Assembly (NCBI GenBank): GCA_029261995.1
Contig: JAJDAF010000065.1
Span: forward strand, 31,832-95,831
Direction of reading: 5' to 3'
DNA from: Candidatus Zhuqueibacterota bacterium
Lineage (GTDB): Bacteria > Zhuqueibacterota > Zhuqueibacteria > Oceanimicrobiales > Oceanimicrobiaceae
DNA length: 64,000 nt
The position numbers and the translations under genes are program-made. Shown piece after piece: positions 44,097-53,538 of this stretch. The notes under the pieces are model-generated. The model was not told where the DNA came from. It saw nothing but the letters and a program-made list of their open reading frames with translations, and searched no databases. Numbering within the stretch: the stretch's first letter is position 1; every line of letters begins with the position of its first letter.

Positions 44097-45236
44097 TCAG
44101 GAACTCGCCACACCGCCGGCAAGGTCACGTTCGATGATTTTCTGGTATACAAGGGCTCGTTGCTCCCAGGTGTGGTGCGCCAGGATTTGTTTCACCGCTT
44201 GGCTGCTATTCCAGCTCTGGGCTACCGTGCTTGCGATTTTTTCAGCCATGAGAGGCATATCTTCGCTGGCGGTGACATAGCCGAGATTGGTTTCGGTAAC
44301 CAGAAAGTCATTGGGAAAACCGCTCTCGGTGACCACCGGCAGGCCCGCACGCAGGTAGTGGTAGATCTTGCTGCTTTCGTTGTTGTGCATGAACTTGCCC
44401 GCCGAAACCACGATGCCGACATCAGCATGATGGAGATAGTCCCATGTCTCGGTGTAGGGCACGACGCCCAGGTATTGGACATATCTTTGGGCAAGCGCGG
44501 AGACATCGCCGGATCCAATCATAAACAGGCGCACGCCTTGCCCATCAAGCAACTCACCCAGTTTGTTAAGCTTGGCACAGATGGCTCGATTGGCTTCAGG
44601 CTGGGAGTGCTTCGTATAAATGTGGCCGGCAAAGATGCACCTGGCCGCACCCCTGGCGGGATAAGGATCGCTGCCTGGAGCAGGAATCTGAGCATCCACA
44701 CCGCCCGGAACCAGCAGCAGGTTGCCGCGCCCGCCGTGACATTCTATCAACAGCAACTTGGCCGACGGGCTGAGCACAGTGACGTACTTGCTCGTCGCAT
44801 AAATCTTTTCTTGCAGCTTGTAAAGGTTTGCCCGCACGTCGCCATAGAAATGAATACCGGCCATATCCGTGGGACCGACGACCGACCCCAGCTTGGAGAT
44901 GATGAAGGGGTGGTCGTCACCGCCACGGCGGGCCAAAGTCTCCATGCCTTTGTGGAATAGCGTCTTCACGACGTCATACGCTCGCCAATCCACGGCAGAA
45001 AGCTCTTTTAAGCCAACGCGAACATCCTGCAAGAGCCCCGAATCCACTGGCCAATCCAAAGTGCCATCCGGCAAAGCGATGTCGACCTCGTGCCCGAGTC
45101 GGGCAAGCGCTTCGGAGATCTTGAACCAGCGGATGTAGGACATATCTGATGGGACCCAAGCTGCGGCTTGCCGATCGATCGATCGTGCTTCGTTTATGTA
45201 GACTGTAATGATTCTTGCCACGATCGTCTCAAGCAC
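44097..45236 (-). CDS. GT4 family glycosyltransferase
   Basis: 379 residues, GT-B fold. MSYIRWFKISEALARLGHEVDIALP is the acceptor-side half. VTVLSPSAKLLL and LVPGGVD mark the domain junction, and AARCIFAGHIY begins the donor half. VSAGKFMHNNESSKIYHYLRAGLPVV carries the donor-binding E-x7-E region (ESSKIYHYLRAG). Start GTG 45236, with an alternative GTG at 45221. Only seven bases separate it from the upstream gene. Confidence 0.85.
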   Translation of the reverse strand: MLETIVARIITVYINEARSIDRQAAAWVPSDMSYIRWFKISEALARLGHEVDIALPDGTLDWPVDSGLLQDVRVGLKELSAVDWRAYDVVKTLFHKGMETLARRGGDDHPFIISKLGSVVGPTDMAGIHFYGDVRANLYKLQEKIYATSKYVTVLSPSAKLLLIECHGGRGNLLLVPGGVDAQIPAPGSDPYPARGAARCIFAGHIYTKHSQPEANRAICAKLNKLGELLDGQGVRLFMIGSGDVSALAQRYVQYLGVVPYTETWDYLHHADVGIVVSAGKFMHNNESSKIYHYLRAGLPVVTESGFPNDFLVTETNLGYVTASEDMPLMAEKIASTVAQSWNSSQAVKQILAHHTWEQRALVYQKIIERDLAGGVASS

Positions 45237-45243
45237 AAGTTAG

Positions 45244-46596
45244 TTAGAAACTGTTTTTGAAGATGACATCGCAGGCTACTTGATTCATGGTTCTAAGTAC
45301 ACCAAACTCACTTATTTTGCGCAAGAAGGCGTGATAGTGCGGCAACCAGAACTCCCCATAACAATCATGCAATCCCAGTGCGACAAATTGCTGCGCCTTG
45401 AGTTTCTGCAGGACTTGTTGCTCCCATTCAGAGAAACTCACAGACTCGGAGTACATTGAGAAGTCGTCAATGTGAATCGGAATCTTCACAATTCCGTTTT
45501 CCAGGGTCGGTGTTGTGAAACCCAGTGAGCGGGCGGAACTTGCAAGCCACTCGAAGTTGTGGTAGACAAGCGCCGCATCGGTCAACTCTTCAACGATGCG
45601 CGACTGCGGCGGGCGGTAGCCTTTTATGCGGTAGTCCAGCGATCGGCACGGTCCGAGCTGCTCGTCAGCGATCACATGATTATAAGAGTGAAACGCCACC
45701 TCATGACCGTACTGCTCAACCAGCGGCCGGACGTCATTTAGGATGCTGCCGACCACGTTATAGGTGGCTCGAACGCCCAGGCTGTTTTCGATTTCCGCCA
45801 TCTCTTGGAGATGCGCCGCTGAACTCTTGTCGGCGGCTTCGGCAAAACCAGGGTCACAGTCGACATGTCCCAGCCCGCGCTCGATGTCGTGAAAGATGCA
45901 GATGACTTTGTGAGGGTTGGCCAATGGCTCGCCGCAAATTCGCGGCATGACTGCACGCCGTTTGTTCTGCTCGACATCCAGCACCCACCAGCCGTCCGCA
46001 CGAGAAGCTTCGAGCAACGCCAGCGGAAGATCATATATCCGCTCGAAGAGGTCGGCCCCTACGCTGCGTTTTGGGTCGGTGTTTGTCATGGCCAAAGCCG
46101 ACGTTGGGACAAGGACACGCTTGCAATTGCGCTCAACGGCCAATGCCAGGATAGCGTTCATAAGCAGGCGCGGCCACCCTTTAAAGCGATTCTCGATGCG
46201 TGACCTGCAGTCAGGTCGGCGCGCGATACGTTGTACGAGGTCGGAAAGGTGCACCATGGAGTAGAGGTCGTCGCCGTTCACACGCAGATTGGCGGTTGCC
46301 ACCTGACCGGGTCGCCCAAACTGTTGCTGGTGCCAGTTCAGCTCGTCATCGAAAAACACATCCATCGGGAACTCGCGCACAATGTCAGCCGCCGCGTAAA
46401 GCACCAGCTCGGAAAGTTGATTCGGATCCTGTTCACCACACATCCGCTGCGCAAGCTTAAAGCCATCGGGGCCGCACTTCGGTAGGTGGTAGAAGCGATG
46501 CGGGAAGAAATACCGGCCTTTGTAACCCAGCTGCACGAACTCTGATTTCCTGCCGCTATCGATCTCACGAAAGCGCGCCTCGTGGTTCCGGCTCAT
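45244..46596 (-). CDS. Polysaccharide deacetylase-like protein with extra N-terminal region
   Basis: 450 residues. The C-terminal half (about 230-440) looks like a divergent NodB/CE4 fold: CIFHDIERG in place of the TFDDG motif, and HEVAFHSYNH, an H-x3-H metal motif. A late LGLHDCYGEFW could supply the catalytic His. The N-terminal ~220 residues (FPMDVFFDDELNWHQQQFG, LMNAILALAVERNCKRVLVPTS) have no assignment and resemble a separate nucleotide- or sugar-handling domain. Overlaps the upstream GT2 by ATGA. Deacetylation of the operon's glycan is the likeliest role. Confidence 0.6.
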   Translation of the reverse strand: MSRNHEARFREIDSGRKSEFVQLGYKGRYFFPHRFYHLPKCGPDGFKLAQRMCGEQDPNQLSELVLYAAADIVREFPMDVFFDDELNWHQQQFGRPGQVATANLRVNGDDLYSMVHLSDLVQRIARRPDCRSRIENRFKGWPRLLMNAILALAVERNCKRVLVPTSALAMTNTDPKRSVGADLFERIYDLPLALLEASRADGWWVLDVEQNKRRAVMPRICGEPLANPHKVICIFHDIERGLGHVDCDPGFAEAADKSSAAHLQEMAEIENSLGVRATYNVVGSILNDVRPLVEQYGHEVAFHSYNHVIADEQLGPCRSLDYRIKGYRPPQSRIVEELTDAALVYHNFEWLASSARSLGFTTPTLENGIVKIPIHIDDFSMYSESVSFSEWEQQVLQKLKAQQFVALGLHDCYGEFWLPHYHAFLRKISEFGVLRTMNQVACDVIFKNSF

Positions 46597-47468
46597 AAGT
46601 CAATGTATCCAAATCTTGCTGAACCCGCGACTTTGCCACACTTCTTGCCAACATCGAATGTCGCCTGGCAGAGCGCCTGCACGCGCCGCTCGCTCTTAAC
46701 GGCGGCGGCGAGATTTGTGGCGATTCCTTTGTAGCTCTGTAAATTGAGCCGGCGATGCCCGTTGCCGTGCGTCAGATCCCGGCTGTCCTTCAAGCATTTT
46801 ACCGCCCAGACGCCGTGCTGGTAGCCCTCGCGGAAGAGGCCGCCAAGCGTGTTTTCATTTTCATGATAGACAACCGCCTCGGACTGATAAACCAGTTTGT
46901 AGCCGAGTAGAAAAATTCTCTGAGACAAATCGACGTCTTCACAGCGCAGATACGTCTCATCGAACAGCCCCGCTTGCAGTAACACCGCTCTCGGCGAAGC
47001 CCAGTTCATGGTGATAACATAGGGCGGCTTGTAGAGATTGATCGCTTTTTCATGGTCGTGGATTTGCTCGCCAAAGGCCTCAATTCGATTGTGAGGGCGC
47101 CTCGACAAGATTCTGCCCCCCGCGATCCCAACTTCCGATGTCGTGATGGCAGCTACCAGATGGCGCAGCCATGACTTCTCGACCGTGCAATCGGAGTCCG
47201 TGAAGGCGATGACTTCTCCACTTGCATGCCGAACTCCCTGGTTGCGTGCCGCCGCCGGACCCCGTTTTTTTTCATGCAGCAACTTGACCTGTTCCGCAAA
47301 ACTCGAGAGAATTCTGGCGGTGCCGTCAGTTGAGGCGTTGTCCACCACGACAATCTCGAATAGCCCGGCGGGGTACTCCATCGCCAAAAGAGAGCGCACG
47401 CAGGCGGCGATGCTGGCCTCGCCGTTGAACGCCGGAACGACTACCGAAACTGTGGGCAGGGAGTTCAT
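46593..47468 (-). CDS. GT2 family glycosyltransferase
   Basis: 291 residues. VSVVVPAFNGEASIAACVRSL, IVVVDNASTDGTARIL, GPAAARNQGVRHA, FTDSDCTVEKSWL (metal DSD) and AGLFDETYLRCEDVDLSQRI (conserved ED) give a full GT2 signature. Overlaps both neighbouring genes by four bases. Confidence 0.92.
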   Translation of the reverse strand: MNSLPTVSVVVPAFNGEASIAACVRSLLAMEYPAGLFEIVVVDNASTDGTARILSSFAEQVKLLHEKKRGPAAARNQGVRHASGEVIAFTDSDCTVEKSWLRHLVAAITTSEVGIAGGRILSRRPHNRIEAFGEQIHDHEKAINLYKPPYVITMNWASPRAVLLQAGLFDETYLRCEDVDLSQRIFLLGYKLVYQSEAVVYHENENTLGGLFREGYQHGVWAVKCLKDSRDLTHGNGHRRLNLQSYKGIATNLAAAVKSERRVQALCQATFDVGKKCGKVAGSARFGYIDL

Positions 47469-48322
47469 TCGGTCGACTCGCTTTGCGGTATCATTGCAAG
47501 GTGAGACGATTGCACAAACGCTTCGATTTCCTCAGCGTTGGTGATGAAATCGGCGAGACTGTCGGAGGTTGTTCGCGCCAGCCTGGTTTGGACCTCGGCC
47601 GGTTCCAGGCCGAGGTAGGCGAAGACTCGGTTTGCCGTCTCCTGGTGCTGGCCGCCATCCAGCAAATCCTGTTCGTAAACGAGGCGCAGGTGGTCGACTT
47701 CAGACATGAGCGCCTCGTCACGAAGCATCTCGTGGCGCAGGTTTTCCATTTGTCGCTTCAATTCTTTAATTTCGACGTGGCAAGTGGCCTGACTGAAAGA
47801 GGTGTCTGTGACTTCCCGATGCCGCTTGGGTCGCTGGCGCATTGCCATGAAAGACAGGGCGTGTCGAACCGTATTGTCGCGCACAAGATAAATGATTTGC
47901 CATCCTTCGGCGCAGACATCTTGAAGGAAGCTATGCATCCTTGCCTGCCCCACCTGACGCATCAATTGGTGGCTCAAAATCTTGCATCCGTAAGCGAGGT
48001 CGGAATAGATGGCCTGCTTCGCGTTAAGAAACTTCTCAGTGAACAGCGATGGCACAGCCAACACCTCGCGATCACAACGTACGCATGGGTGTGCATTCAA
48101 TAGGTCAACCAACAGCGTGCTGCCAGTGCGGCCCTGGCAGTAGATGATGAATTTCGCATTCGATCTCGCCGGTCCGCGCCGAAGCTCGCTCAAAAACCGG
48201 AAAAAGTAGACGCCAAACTCTCTCGCCAGCGCGTAGGGTCGAAGCAACCATGACTTTTCGGAAGTCACGACCGCGTCGTTCACGGCCAGAGCAAAGCGGT
48301 TGAATCGGTCCAGCATGCTCAA
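47465..48322 (-). CDS. Sulfotransferase
   Basis: 285 residues. The PAPS-binding loop KFIIYCQGRTGSTLLVDLLN (GRTGST) at about 58-70 and the VRDNTVRHALSFMAMRQ 3'-phosphate segment are clear, more canonical than in the sulfotransferase-like gene at 240-1169. The family transfers sulfate from PAPS. Within this operon of GTs and a Wzm/Wzt exporter the acceptor is probably a sugar. It is one of three sulfotransferase-like genes in the window. PAPS synthesis genes are absent. Confidence 0.85.
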   Translation of the reverse strand: MSMLDRFNRFALAVNDAVVTSEKSWLLRPYALAREFGVYFFRFLSELRRGPARSNAKFIIYCQGRTGSTLLVDLLNAHPCVRCDREVLAVPSLFTEKFLNAKQAIYSDLAYGCKILSHQLMRQVGQARMHSFLQDVCAEGWQIIYLVRDNTVRHALSFMAMRQRPKRHREVTDTSFSQATCHVEIKELKRQMENLRHEMLRDEALMSEVDHLRLVYEQDLLDGGQHQETANRVFAYLGLEPAEVQTRLARTTSDSLADFITNAEEIEAFVQSSHLAMIPQSESTE

Positions 48323-49461
48323 GAGCCCCCGACGCTCAAAAGCGGGCGCAGAAACGTTGCTAGTTCCCGGGCCACGAAGGCGTGCCCATACTCGTTAAGA
48401 TGGTATTCCGATGAGATGAAAACCGAAGTCGGATTTTCCTCCTGCCGCAGTAGAGGAGCATGCAAATCCAGAAACGGGATACCATTTTGCTCGGCAATGC
48501 GCTTTTCCAGATCCGAGATCCTTCCCACCTCGTGAAGTGTAGAATCCAGCGAGGCGTTGTACTCCATTTTCGTCGGGATAGCTGACATGGCGAAGCCAAT
48601 ATCATTTGCGCGACACAGGTTGCTCATTTCGAGCAGGACTCTTGTGAACAGGTTCTCGGCCTGCTGCAATTCATCAGGGTTGTTCTTGAGAAACAGAAGC
48701 TTGTCGTCGCAAAAGCGATCGCCAACTGGAAATGTCACCGGAATGTGCTCGAAGATGTTCTCAAAGGCTCCATAGGATGTGTTAGCCTTGCGCTGAGCAA
48801 GCTGAAAGAGATTTGATGAATTCGAGAATCGCCATAGAATCTGGACAGGGGCGGAGACCGACGGTCCGTGACTTACGAGCTGCTGACCATCAAGCCGAAG
48901 AAGCTGCTTCGCGTATGTTTCTCTGACATCATTCGGCGCAATCATCACGACGATATAGTCAGGCTGGAACGCTAGCCCCTCCTGCAAAAGATAAATGTAC
49001 TGTTGGTCTGTGGACCAGGCCGAGACGGCGTTGTTCATGACTTCATATTCGATGCCCGGTGCGTCGCCATTTAGCAGGTGGGAGAGTACGGTGGTAAATA
49101 TGCTGTCGTCTCCGATCTTGACGCCTGCGGTGAAGGAGTCTCCGAGAACCATGATCCGCGTCACGCCAACCTGCTTGTCGAGGTCGTAGTCGGGGTACCT
49201 GAATCCCATCGAGTTGAATCGTACCGGTGTTTTCTCATCCGAATTTGCCTTTCGTGCCCGCCACTCCATGTTCGGCTTGAACCGCCAGCCGAGTCGTTGG
49301 TCATAAACGATGCCGGATATTTTCTGTGGCGCAATCTGGCGTACGAGCAGCTCTGCCGCAAGCGCGAGGGTCGAGCCCCAAAACACCAGGCAGGCAAAAT
49401 AGAACACGAATCGCCCAACCGTGAAATGAGAGGACAAACGCTTTTCAAGCTGCCGTTTCAA
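48319..49461 (-). CDS. Membrane-anchored SGNH/GDSL-type hydrolase or acyltransferase
   Basis: 380 residues. N-terminal anchor (FVFYFACLVFWGSTLALAAELL), then a linker and the SGNH blocks: VLGDSFTAG (nucleophile Ser), VMIAPNDV (block III ND) and SEYHLNEYGHAFVA (His block). Complete catalytic set. Together with the proteins at 34325 and 35388 it forms a group of anchored SGNH proteins, likely modifying acyl groups on the exported glycan in the periplasm. Overlaps neighbours by four bases. Confidence 0.83.
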   Translation of the reverse strand: MKRQLEKRLSSHFTVGRFVFYFACLVFWGSTLALAAELLVRQIAPQKISGIVYDQRLGWRFKPNMEWRARKANSDEKTPVRFNSMGFRYPDYDLDKQVGVTRIMVLGDSFTAGVKIGDDSIFTTVLSHLLNGDAPGIEYEVMNNAVSAWSTDQQYIYLLQEGLAFQPDYIVVMIAPNDVRETYAKQLLRLDGQQLVSHGPSVSAPVQILWRFSNSSNLFQLAQRKANTSYGAFENIFEHIPVTFPVGDRFCDDKLLFLKNNPDELQQAENLFTRVLLEMSNLCRANDIGFAMSAIPTKMEYNASLDSTLHEVGRISDLEKRIAEQNGIPFLDLHAPLLRQEENPTSVFISSEYHLNEYGHAFVARELATFLRPLLSVGGS

Positions 49462-50471
49462 GAGATTGTTCTCATAAATTCAGCCAAAACCTTCGCATTT
49501 CGCCTGACATCGCCGCCGAGGGTCATGCTGTAGGTCTGAGACTGTCGCGTCAGTTTCACGGCGAGTCGAAAGCGGCGCACGATGATGAGTAATTTGGCAA
49601 AAATTTCCCACGGCGTACTCTTGAAGATGAATTCCAACCCCTGATAGAGTCCGACGCCCACCACCGCATCGCGGACCAGAACCCTGAGTGCCGATAGTTT
49701 TGGTGCGCGCGTGATCTCCGGCTCACCGTTTAAGACACGCTGCGAAACAAACAGGATAGTTCGTTTCACCGGCGACATTTGTAACTTGTCTTCCCAGAAA
49801 GCGCAATCGATGAAGAATTTCCTCCCGAACTCCATACGGTCGATTTCATAGTAGAACTCTTGTGGGATGGTGGTGATGATACTTTTGTCCAGTGTCCCGA
49901 TTCGGGTGTGGAAGGGATGGATGGCTCCGGTTTTGTCGAAGATGGGTTCATCGTCAGAAATCAGCTTGATGCCTTCCTCCTGCAAGAGCGAGATAGCCAT
50001 AGTTGACTTGCCGCCGCCAGGCGGGATGGGCAATAGAAAAGCGATATCCTTGTAGCACAATGCCAGCGCATGAATCCGCAGCAGGCCAGAGCGGTCGACG
50101 TGCTGCCCCAGCAGCGAAATCACAATTAGATAGAACGCTTCCTGCAGGAAGTTGCGGTCCGGGCTATAGATGGTAAAGCAGTGGTCACTGGGCCTCTCCA
50201 CAACCACGCCGGCGCCGAAGTAGTCGATGATCTTGATGTCCCTGCTGGAGTAGACGATATTCCGCGGAGTTGAAAACCTGGCTGCCATCGTGGGGAAGGT
50301 TTCGTAGGGTGGGCCTTCTTCCTTAATCATAATTCTGGTTGCAGCGCGGGCATTCAATTTTCCATTCAGGAGAAAGTAATGGAATGGCCGCAAGAGCTGC
50401 GTCATCAGCTCAGGGCAACTTCCCTCGCAGGTAATCGCCAGTCCATGAATGTTCAGCGTCTGAAGGTTCAT
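49458..50471 (-). CDS. HPr kinase-like (HprK-related) P-loop protein
   Basis: 337 residues. P-loop PIPPGGGKSTMAISLLQEEG at about 150, followed by LISDDEPIFDKTG, matches the HprK/P phosphoserine-kinase fold (Walker A then a DDEP-type motif) used in HprK-related proteins. The rest resembles the unassigned N- and C-terminal regions of that group. HprK-related proteins often travel with radical SAM, PqqD-like and nucleotidyltransferase genes in peptide-modifying or unknown systems. Here it follows a nucleotidyltransferase with a one-base overlap (TAATG) and a radical SAM gene further upstream. Target unknown. Confidence 0.7.
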   Translation of the reverse strand: MNLQTLNIHGLAITCEGSCPELMTQLLRPFHYFLLNGKLNARAATRIMIKEEGPPYETFPTMAARFSTPRNIVYSSRDIKIIDYFGAGVVVERPSDHCFTIYSPDRNFLQEAFYLIVISLLGQHVDRSGLLRIHALALCYKDIAFLLPIPPGGGKSTMAISLLQEEGIKLISDDEPIFDKTGAIHPFHTRIGTLDKSIITTIPQEFYYEIDRMEFGRKFFIDCAFWEDKLQMSPVKRTILFVSQRVLNGEPEITRAPKLSALRVLVRDAVVGVGLYQGLEFIFKSTPWEIFAKLLIIVRRFRLAVKLTRQSQTYSMTLGGDVRRNAKVLAEFMRTIS

Positions 50472-51982
50472 TAGCGTGCGAACCCGGTTTCTGTCAAAGC
50501 CGCAACTTTCGGCTGAGGACCTGGCGCTTCTTCGTCTGCCCAGGACTCCAGCTTCGCGTTGACCTCAACAGCTATTCTTCTAAGAATGGAATGAGCCAAC
50601 TTTCCCTGGGCTTCCCTGGCGTCTTTTTCGTCTGCGGCTGACTGTGCCGCTAAAAGATCAATTTCAGCGCACAGGTCGGGATAGTGCCTTTGGCACATCT
50701 GCATGCAGACCTCATATGAATCAACAATGCCGAAATCCAGAAAGAGCTTGAGCAACAATGAATTACGCGCTTCTCTCGCAAATTGAGTTCGCGGAGTCCT
50801 GCCGTCGACCACCGCCAGGCTCCACGGCCGCAACATGACGTTAACTGCCTGGGCGAGCAATGATGTACCGACCATGAGAGAAGATGGCGGCGCCAACATG
50901 TGAGCGTAGTCTTTGCCGAACAGGATGTGCCGATGCTCCCGCAGCTCAAGATATCCTTGGGGCAGATAGCGAGTCACGTAGTACTCAAACAGCCGCCTCG
51001 TGAGAATCAGGGGGCAATGGGCAGCATCGGAAAACGCATCGTGTAGTGCTGCCAAGCAGTTGAGTGCGGACGTGCGAGTGAGGCCGCTTCGGAGGATGAT
51101 GAAAGGCCGGCCATAGGAAAGCACCACACTGTCGATTTCATTCCGATGGCGCTGCAGGTGACTGAAGGTAGAGATTCGATATTCTATCTCGAGCGTCTCA
51201 TCATCAAGGTTCTCGCATTGCGCGACATCGTCCGATGCTTTGCCCTGCGTTGGCGCCAGCTCATCGGCTCGTCTATCCAGGTGCAGCAGCAGCGCCCAGA
51301 GCACCTCTTCGGGTCGCATGCTTGCGTCGAGGTGAGTAGACAGCCTACCGGACTCCATACCAGGGCCCTGCCCATATTTGAGAACTTTGCGGGCTATCCG
51401 CACAAGACTCCTCCTGTCGACCCAGGAAAACGACCGGCCAGCGTGATAACGCTGCAAAAAAAAATGTTCGAAAACGGTCAGGGCCAGAGCAAACGCGTCA
51501 GAGGCCAGGGTCTCCTGGCCACCCGGGTGCAGGGAATTGACTGTGTGAGCGCCGTGTAGCAGGCGCCAGTTTCGAACCTCGTAACCACGCATCGAAAACC
51601 TGGTCCAGGCGGTGCAGCAGCGCTCATTGAGAATGTCGATTTCGCCCAGCATGGGAAACCATGCTTTCAGCTTGAGGTAGGCGGCCGCAAACGAAGTGAG
51701 GAACGCATACTCTTTGTCGGGACCGAGATTGCCGTCAATGACCACCGTGAGATCGATGTCACTCAGACCCGGCTGCCAGTTCGCCTCGGTAAGTCCGTGG
51801 CGCAGATAGATGCTTCGAATTTCAGAGAACTTCGTGCTCCGGCGTACGATGCACCACAAGGCCAGCCGGTAAGGAAGCCTGTTTAATAAGGTAAATGGCC
51901 AGATTGCGTTACTTCTGACAACCGCACTTCTGACCAGGGAGGTCATATTCTGCAATTCGCACCCACATTTTACACTGGACAT
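50471..51982 (-). CDS. Nucleotidyltransferase-domain protein
   Basis: About 503 residues. The early region has LSDIDLTVVIDGNLGPDKEY and later GEIDIL, resembling the polymerase-beta-type nucleotidyltransferase pattern G-S-x-D-x-D (here LSDID; the usual GS helix is not clear). The remaining ~350 residues are helical and unassigned. Large proteins of this type occur next to HprK-like kinases. Start ATG 51982 or downstream ATG 51946; neither has a strong Shine-Dalgarno site. Function (nucleotidylation of a protein, sugar or small molecule) is not determinable from sequence. Confidence 0.6.
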   Translation of the reverse strand: MSSVKCGCELQNMTSLVRSAVVRSNAIWPFTLLNRLPYRLALWCIVRRSTKFSEIRSIYLRHGLTEANWQPGLSDIDLTVVIDGNLGPDKEYAFLTSFAAAYLKLKAWFPMLGEIDILNERCCTAWTRFSMRGYEVRNWRLLHGAHTVNSLHPGGQETLASDAFALALTVFEHFFLQRYHAGRSFSWVDRRSLVRIARKVLKYGQGPGMESGRLSTHLDASMRPEEVLWALLLHLDRRADELAPTQGKASDDVAQCENLDDETLEIEYRISTFSHLQRHRNEIDSVVLSYGRPFIILRSGLTRTSALNCLAALHDAFSDAAHCPLILTRRLFEYYVTRYLPQGYLELREHRHILFGKDYAHMLAPPSSLMVGTSLLAQAVNVMLRPWSLAVVDGRTPRTQFAREARNSLLLKLFLDFGIVDSYEVCMQMCQRHYPDLCAEIDLLAAQSAADEKDAREAQGKLAHSILRRIAVEVNAKLESWADEEAPGPQPKVAALTETGFAR

Positions 51983-52002
51983 CAAAGCGGAGGACCGTTG
52001 CT

Positions 52003-52254
52003 TCAGGAACCTGCGACTACCGGGCAGAGCTGACCCCTGCAGGGTTGCTGCAGACGACCGTTAGCAAACGCCTCCCTCATTTTGATGAGCGCCTCCGAAT
52101 TCCATATCTCCCGCGGGGAAGACTCATGAATGTTGCCAATCACAGCCTGAGCGTAACACGGGCAGCATCTGACTGTGCCGTCAGCCTGGACGCTGAAGAT
52201 GCCGACCCACGGCTCCTCACAAAAATAGGTTCGATCTTGCTTCTCTTTGGTCAT
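52003..52254 (-). CDS. Free-standing SPASM domain protein
   Basis: 83 residues. Cysteines in the order C(EEPW), CCPC and C(RGQLC) with GNIHESSPREIWNSE form a SPASM iron-sulfur domain, normally the C-terminal part of a radical SAM enzyme. It begins 14 bp after the stop of the radical SAM gene and is in the +1 frame relative to it. Both frames have stops in between, so it is a separate reading frame: either a natural split or the product of a frameshift. It probably supplies auxiliary Fe-S ligands to the radical SAM protein. Confidence 0.8.
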   Translation of the reverse strand: MTKEKQDRTYFCEEPWVGIFSVQADGTVRCCPCYAQAVIGNIHESSPREIWNSEALIKMREAFANGRLQQPCRGQLCPVVAGS

Positions 52255-52267
52255 CGGTGCTCAACGA

Positions 52268-53104
52268 TTATTTCATAATCATGACTTCGTGGGAAATGCC
52301 GGCGCTTCCGCACTTTCGAGCGGCCTGGCGTATGGCTGCGTTGTAGTCGTCCTTGAAGGATTCACAGGACTGCTCACTGCCGTTGAAAGTCCAACCGGTG
52401 CCGTTTTCCACGCTCCAGCCAGTAACGTGCCGGACGGGATGAAATTGGATTTGGTGAGGTGAGAATTCTTTTGCGAGTTCGACGAACGCCAGGACTTCGT
52501 GCAGGTTCGCTTTCATGACAACATAGACCATGATCTGGCGGATCGCCGGATAGTCACTCGCCATCTCGGAGAACAGTCGAAAATTCCTGGTGACCCGCTC
52601 AAACCAATCCGTCCCGCGAATCTTGTGGTAGGTTTCAGCGGTCGCGGCATCGATTGAACAGCGCAGGTTCAGCTCGCGCAGGGTCAGTAGCTTGCCTATG
52701 AGCTTCTCTGTCAGCATGGTGCCATTGGTGCTGATGGTCACGGCAAGCTTGTGTTCCGCAAGCAGGTCTATGACCTCCTCCATCCACGGATACATCAAGG
52801 TCTCGCCACCGATCAGGGTAATGTGTTCCGCGTGCGACTTTATCTGGTCAAAAAATGCCTCAAATTGGGGAAATGGGATCAAATCTTTGGGATGCCGGCC
52901 ATTAGGCACGCACATGATGCACTTTTGGTTGCAAGGCATGTACAGGTGAATATGGTAATAGAAGGGCGCGTGCACGCCGGTTGCCTTCCTGGCGACAAGG
53001 TCTCGATTAACGGCGTGTTTGTTAGCCCTGACAGATTGCATTTGATGCTGCAGTTTTCTGCCAGTCATCGCGGCAGCCAGCGTCACTTTTGTGCTGTTCG
53101 TCAT
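52268..53104 (-). CDS. Radical SAM protein lacking its SPASM domain
   Basis: 278 residues from the ATG at 53102-53104; a longer TTG-initiated frame to 53152 is possible. The 4Fe-4S motif CNQKCIMC (Cx3Cx2C) lies near 59-66, followed by LIGGETLMYPWMEEVIDLL and the later VTISTNGTML and LRCSIDAAT strands of the radical SAM barrel. The chain ends at VMIMK, before the usual auxiliary-cluster domain, which is encoded separately just downstream. First gene of the minus-strand operon. The substrate could be a sugar or a peptide; no precursor peptide was found. Confidence 0.85.
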   Translation of the reverse strand: MTNSTKVTLAAAMTGRKLQHQMQSVRANKHAVNRDLVARKATGVHAPFYYHIHLYMPCNQKCIMCVPNGRHPKDLIPFPQFEAFFDQIKSHAEHITLIGGETLMYPWMEEVIDLLAEHKLAVTISTNGTMLTEKLIGKLLTLRELNLRCSIDAATAETYHKIRGTDWFERVTRNFRLFSEMASDYPAIRQIMVYVVMKANLHEVLAFVELAKEFSPHQIQFHPVRHVTGWSVENGTGWTFNGSEQSCESFKDDYNAAIRQAARKCGSAGISHEVMIMK

Positions 53105-53538
53105 GGCGGACAGTCTGGCTCCTCCAGTTTGATGAGAATACTTCCAAGGCAAACTCGGCTCGACCTACGAAGGCATCGCCCAGGCTCGCGGTGGGTTGGT
53201 CCGCGACTTGATAAATCAATATGTCAATTGTTACATCCAGCAGCCACAAATGCGTAACAGCTCCCTAGTCGACAAACCTATTTTGAGGTGAGATCTAGTT
53301 AACAAATCATGAATCACAACACTAGACGGGAGAGCAGAAGCATGAGGAGAGATGACGGACCTGCAGCGGTAGCTTACGGCGACCGCTGCAGGTAGCATGC
53401 GGTCTGGGCAGTCGCAGCTTGTTCCGCGTCCGGTTCCGGCGCGGATGCGGTCGGCCATTTGCTTTCGAATAGCGCCAAGTGGACCGGGTTTTTGCGGACC
53501 ACGCGCCGCCCGGCTTTATTGGTGTTTTCGAAGCTTGC
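53105..53538. other. Gene-free upstream region of radical SAM operon
   Basis: No convincing gene. An overlapping frame reading ADQPTASLGDAFVGRAEF (53022-53249, minus) is not supported. A consensus -35-like TTGACA lies on the minus strand at 53222-53227, but no matching -10 hexamer is 15-19 bp downstream. The operon promoter is expected here. Confidence 0.4.

Noticed and set aside
53222..53227. Perfect -35 hexamer TTGACA upstream of the radical SAM gene
   Set aside because: No acceptable -10 hexamer at 15-19 bp, so not called as a promoter.
53022..53249. Small minus-strand frame as RiPP precursor for the radical SAM protein
   Set aside because: Overlaps the radical SAM start in another frame, has no leader/core features and no ribosome site.
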